The notes beneath the pieces are model-generated. The model saw only the letters and a list, made by a program, of their open reading frames with translations. It was not told the DNA's origin and searched no databases. Below are positions 5,062 to 6,130 of a stretch of 6,130 nucleotides of DNA, one piece after another. The position numbers and the translations under genes are program-made. Source of the DNA: an uncultured Clostridiaceae bacterium (GTDB lineage Bacteria > Bacillota > Clostridia > TANB77 > CAG-508); contig CATZDQ010000102.1 in assembly GCA_958417695.1 (NCBI GenBank), positions 1 to 6,130 of the forward strand, given 5' to 3'. Position 1 is the stretch's first letter, and every line of letters begins with the position of its first letter.

Positions 5062-6130
5062 ATGCCAACATTCAATACAGAAAAGAAAAAGCTACCAAAA
5101 AAAATATGGATTCTAAGTGTATTAATTATTATTTTAATGGCCATGTTCTTTTCAATCATATTTGCTTTAATACATATGGGAAATACGAATATTTTACATG
5201 GAATACAAATAGAAGGTGTAGATGTTTCTGGATTAAATAGAGAGAAAGCTAAAGAAAAGTTACAACAGTGGTACCAAGATGTCGTTTTAAAAGATATAAC
5301 TATACAATATAAAGAGTTAAGTGAGACAATTAATGTAGAAACTTTAAATCCGCATATAGAAATAGAAGAAGCTGTAGAAGAAGCTTATGAGATTGGGAGA
5401 AAGGGTAACATTGTTCAAAATAATTATAGTATTTTAATGGCTATGTTATGGACTAAAAATGTACCAATCCATATTTCAATAGATGAAGAAATATTAAATA
5501 AAAAAATAAAAGAAATAAGTGCAAAATTGCCAGGTGCTATTGTGCAAAGCAATTACTATATTGAAGATACCAATTTAATCATAAAAAAAGGAACTAATGG
5601 TATTCAAATTAAAGAACAGGAATTGCAACAAAAAATAAAAGAACAGTTAACAAAGTCAGAAAAAAATATAGTTGTTCCAGTGGAAAGTGCTAGCCCAAAA
5701 GCTATTAATATAGAGAAAATTCATAATGAAATTTATAAAGAACCACAAGATGCTTATGTATCACAAAATCCTGTAGAAGTTCATCCACATGTAAATGGAA
5801 TAGATTTTGCAATTAGCATAGAAGAGGCAAAACAAATATTATTAGAAGAAAAAGAAGAATATGTAATTCCTTTAAAAATTACAGTGCCAGAGAAAACAAC
5901 ACAGAAACTTGGCTCAGAAGCATTTCCTACTTTATTAGGAGAATATACAACAATTTATGATATTAGTAATAAAAATAGGAGTATTAATTTAGGTCTTGCT
6001 TCAGATAAAATTGATGGGACTATTATACTGCCAGGGGAAACCTTTTCTTATAATAAAATCGTAGGAGAAAGGACTATAGCACAAGGATATAAAGAAGCTG
6101 CAATTTATGCAGGAGGAAAAGTAGTAGATG
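5062..6130 (+). CDS. Membrane-anchored VanW-family protein with putative peptidoglycan-binding repeats (partial, 3' end outside the window)
   Basis: The first 356 codons are present and the frame stays open to the window end. The start is an ATG about 6 bases after GAGAGGAAG. A short basic N-terminus (KKKLPKK) precedes one membrane helix (about 15-38), so the rest should lie outside the cell. Residues 48-70 (GIQIEGVDVSGLNREKAKEKLQQW) are the usual opening of clostridial VanW proteins. Two alpha/beta segments resembling PG_binding_4 domains follow, about 75-180 and 205-275. The VanW domain starts near 294 with GEYTTIYD, then SINLGLASDKIDGTIILPGETFSYNKIVGERT and GYKEAAIYAGGKVVD, exactly where the family continues into its conserved Gly-Cys region beyond the window. 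VanW was named from a glycopeptide-resistance cluster, but its biochemical role is unknown; no van resistance genes are visible here, so a general cell-wall role is more likely than resistance. Confidence 0.9.
   Translation, partial: MPTFNTEKKKLPKKIWILSVLIIILMAMFFSIIFALIHMGNTNILHGIQIEGVDVSGLNREKAKEKLQQWYQDVVLKDITIQYKELSETINVETLNPHIEIEEAVEEAYEIGRKGNIVQNNYSILMAMLWTKNVPIHISIDEEILNKKIKEISAKLPGAIVQSNYYIEDTNLIIKKGTNGIQIKEQELQQKIKEQLTKSEKNIVVPVESASPKAINIEKIHNEIYKEPQDAYVSQNPVEVHPHVNGIDFAISIEEAKQILLEEKEEYVIPLKITVPEKTTQKLGSEAFPTLLGEYTTIYDISNKNRSINLGLASDKIDGTIILPGETFSYNKIVGERTIAQGYKEAAIYAGGKVVD

Noticed and set aside
4778..5159. Two overlapping minus-strand open frames rich in Phe, Tyr and Ile
   Set aside because: They cover the XRE/VanW divergent promoter region and the start of the VanW gene in antisense; the hydrophobic content follows from A-rich plus-strand DNA and neither has a ribosome site.
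5062..6130. Glycopeptide resistance determinant
   Set aside because: VanW-family proteins are widespread in Clostridia outside resistance clusters, and no VanH/VanA/VanX or VanR/VanS gene is present.

Overview
The window is very AT-rich, with A/T-ending codons and purine-rich AGGAGG-type ribosome binding sites. It carries a cluster of tRNA genes with encoded CCA ends and Firmicutes-type protein families (VanW, a starch-binding-like module, an XRE/S24 regulator). This points to a low-GC Firmicute, most likely a member of the Clostridia. No species call is possible from the sequence alone.

Region 1 (1-2118, minus strand) is a type IV secretion/conjugation-like operon read leftwards. A good promoter drives a 50-residue single-helix membrane protein. 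Its stop overlaps the start of a 569-residue VirD4/TraG-like coupling ATPase. Eighteen bases further on is a secreted, pilin-like small protein cut off by the window edge. Region 2 (2119-2456, plus strand) is a divergently transcribed, stand-alone DUF1858 protein with a CxxC motif. Its predicted mRNA starts with an inverted repeat, and the gene is followed by an all-A/T hairpin.

Region 3 (2460-2844, plus strand) is a tRNA operon, Lys(UUU)-Glu(UUC)-Thr(UGU). It has a strong promoter, a leader hairpin, a 12-bp hairpin between the first two tRNAs and a clear intrinsic terminator. Region 4 (2862-3678, plus strand) is a short-chain dehydrogenase/reductase gene interrupted by a +1 frameshift right after its catalytic YxxxK motif.

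Region 5 (3683-4903, minus strand) holds two separately promoted genes: a small starch-binding-module-like protein with a basic tail, and an XRE-family regulator with an S24/LexA-like C-terminal domain whose catalytic Ser and Lys appear replaced by Thr and Arg. Region 6 (4966-6130, plus strand) is the start of a membrane-anchored VanW-family cell-envelope protein, cut by the window end.

Apart from the secretion operon, the genes look like ordinary chromosomal content with individual promoters, not one pathway. The least explained parts are the compact secretion operon with its tiny first gene, the RNA hairpins in the tRNA operon and ahead of the DUF1858 gene, and the apparently non-cleaving S24 regulator.
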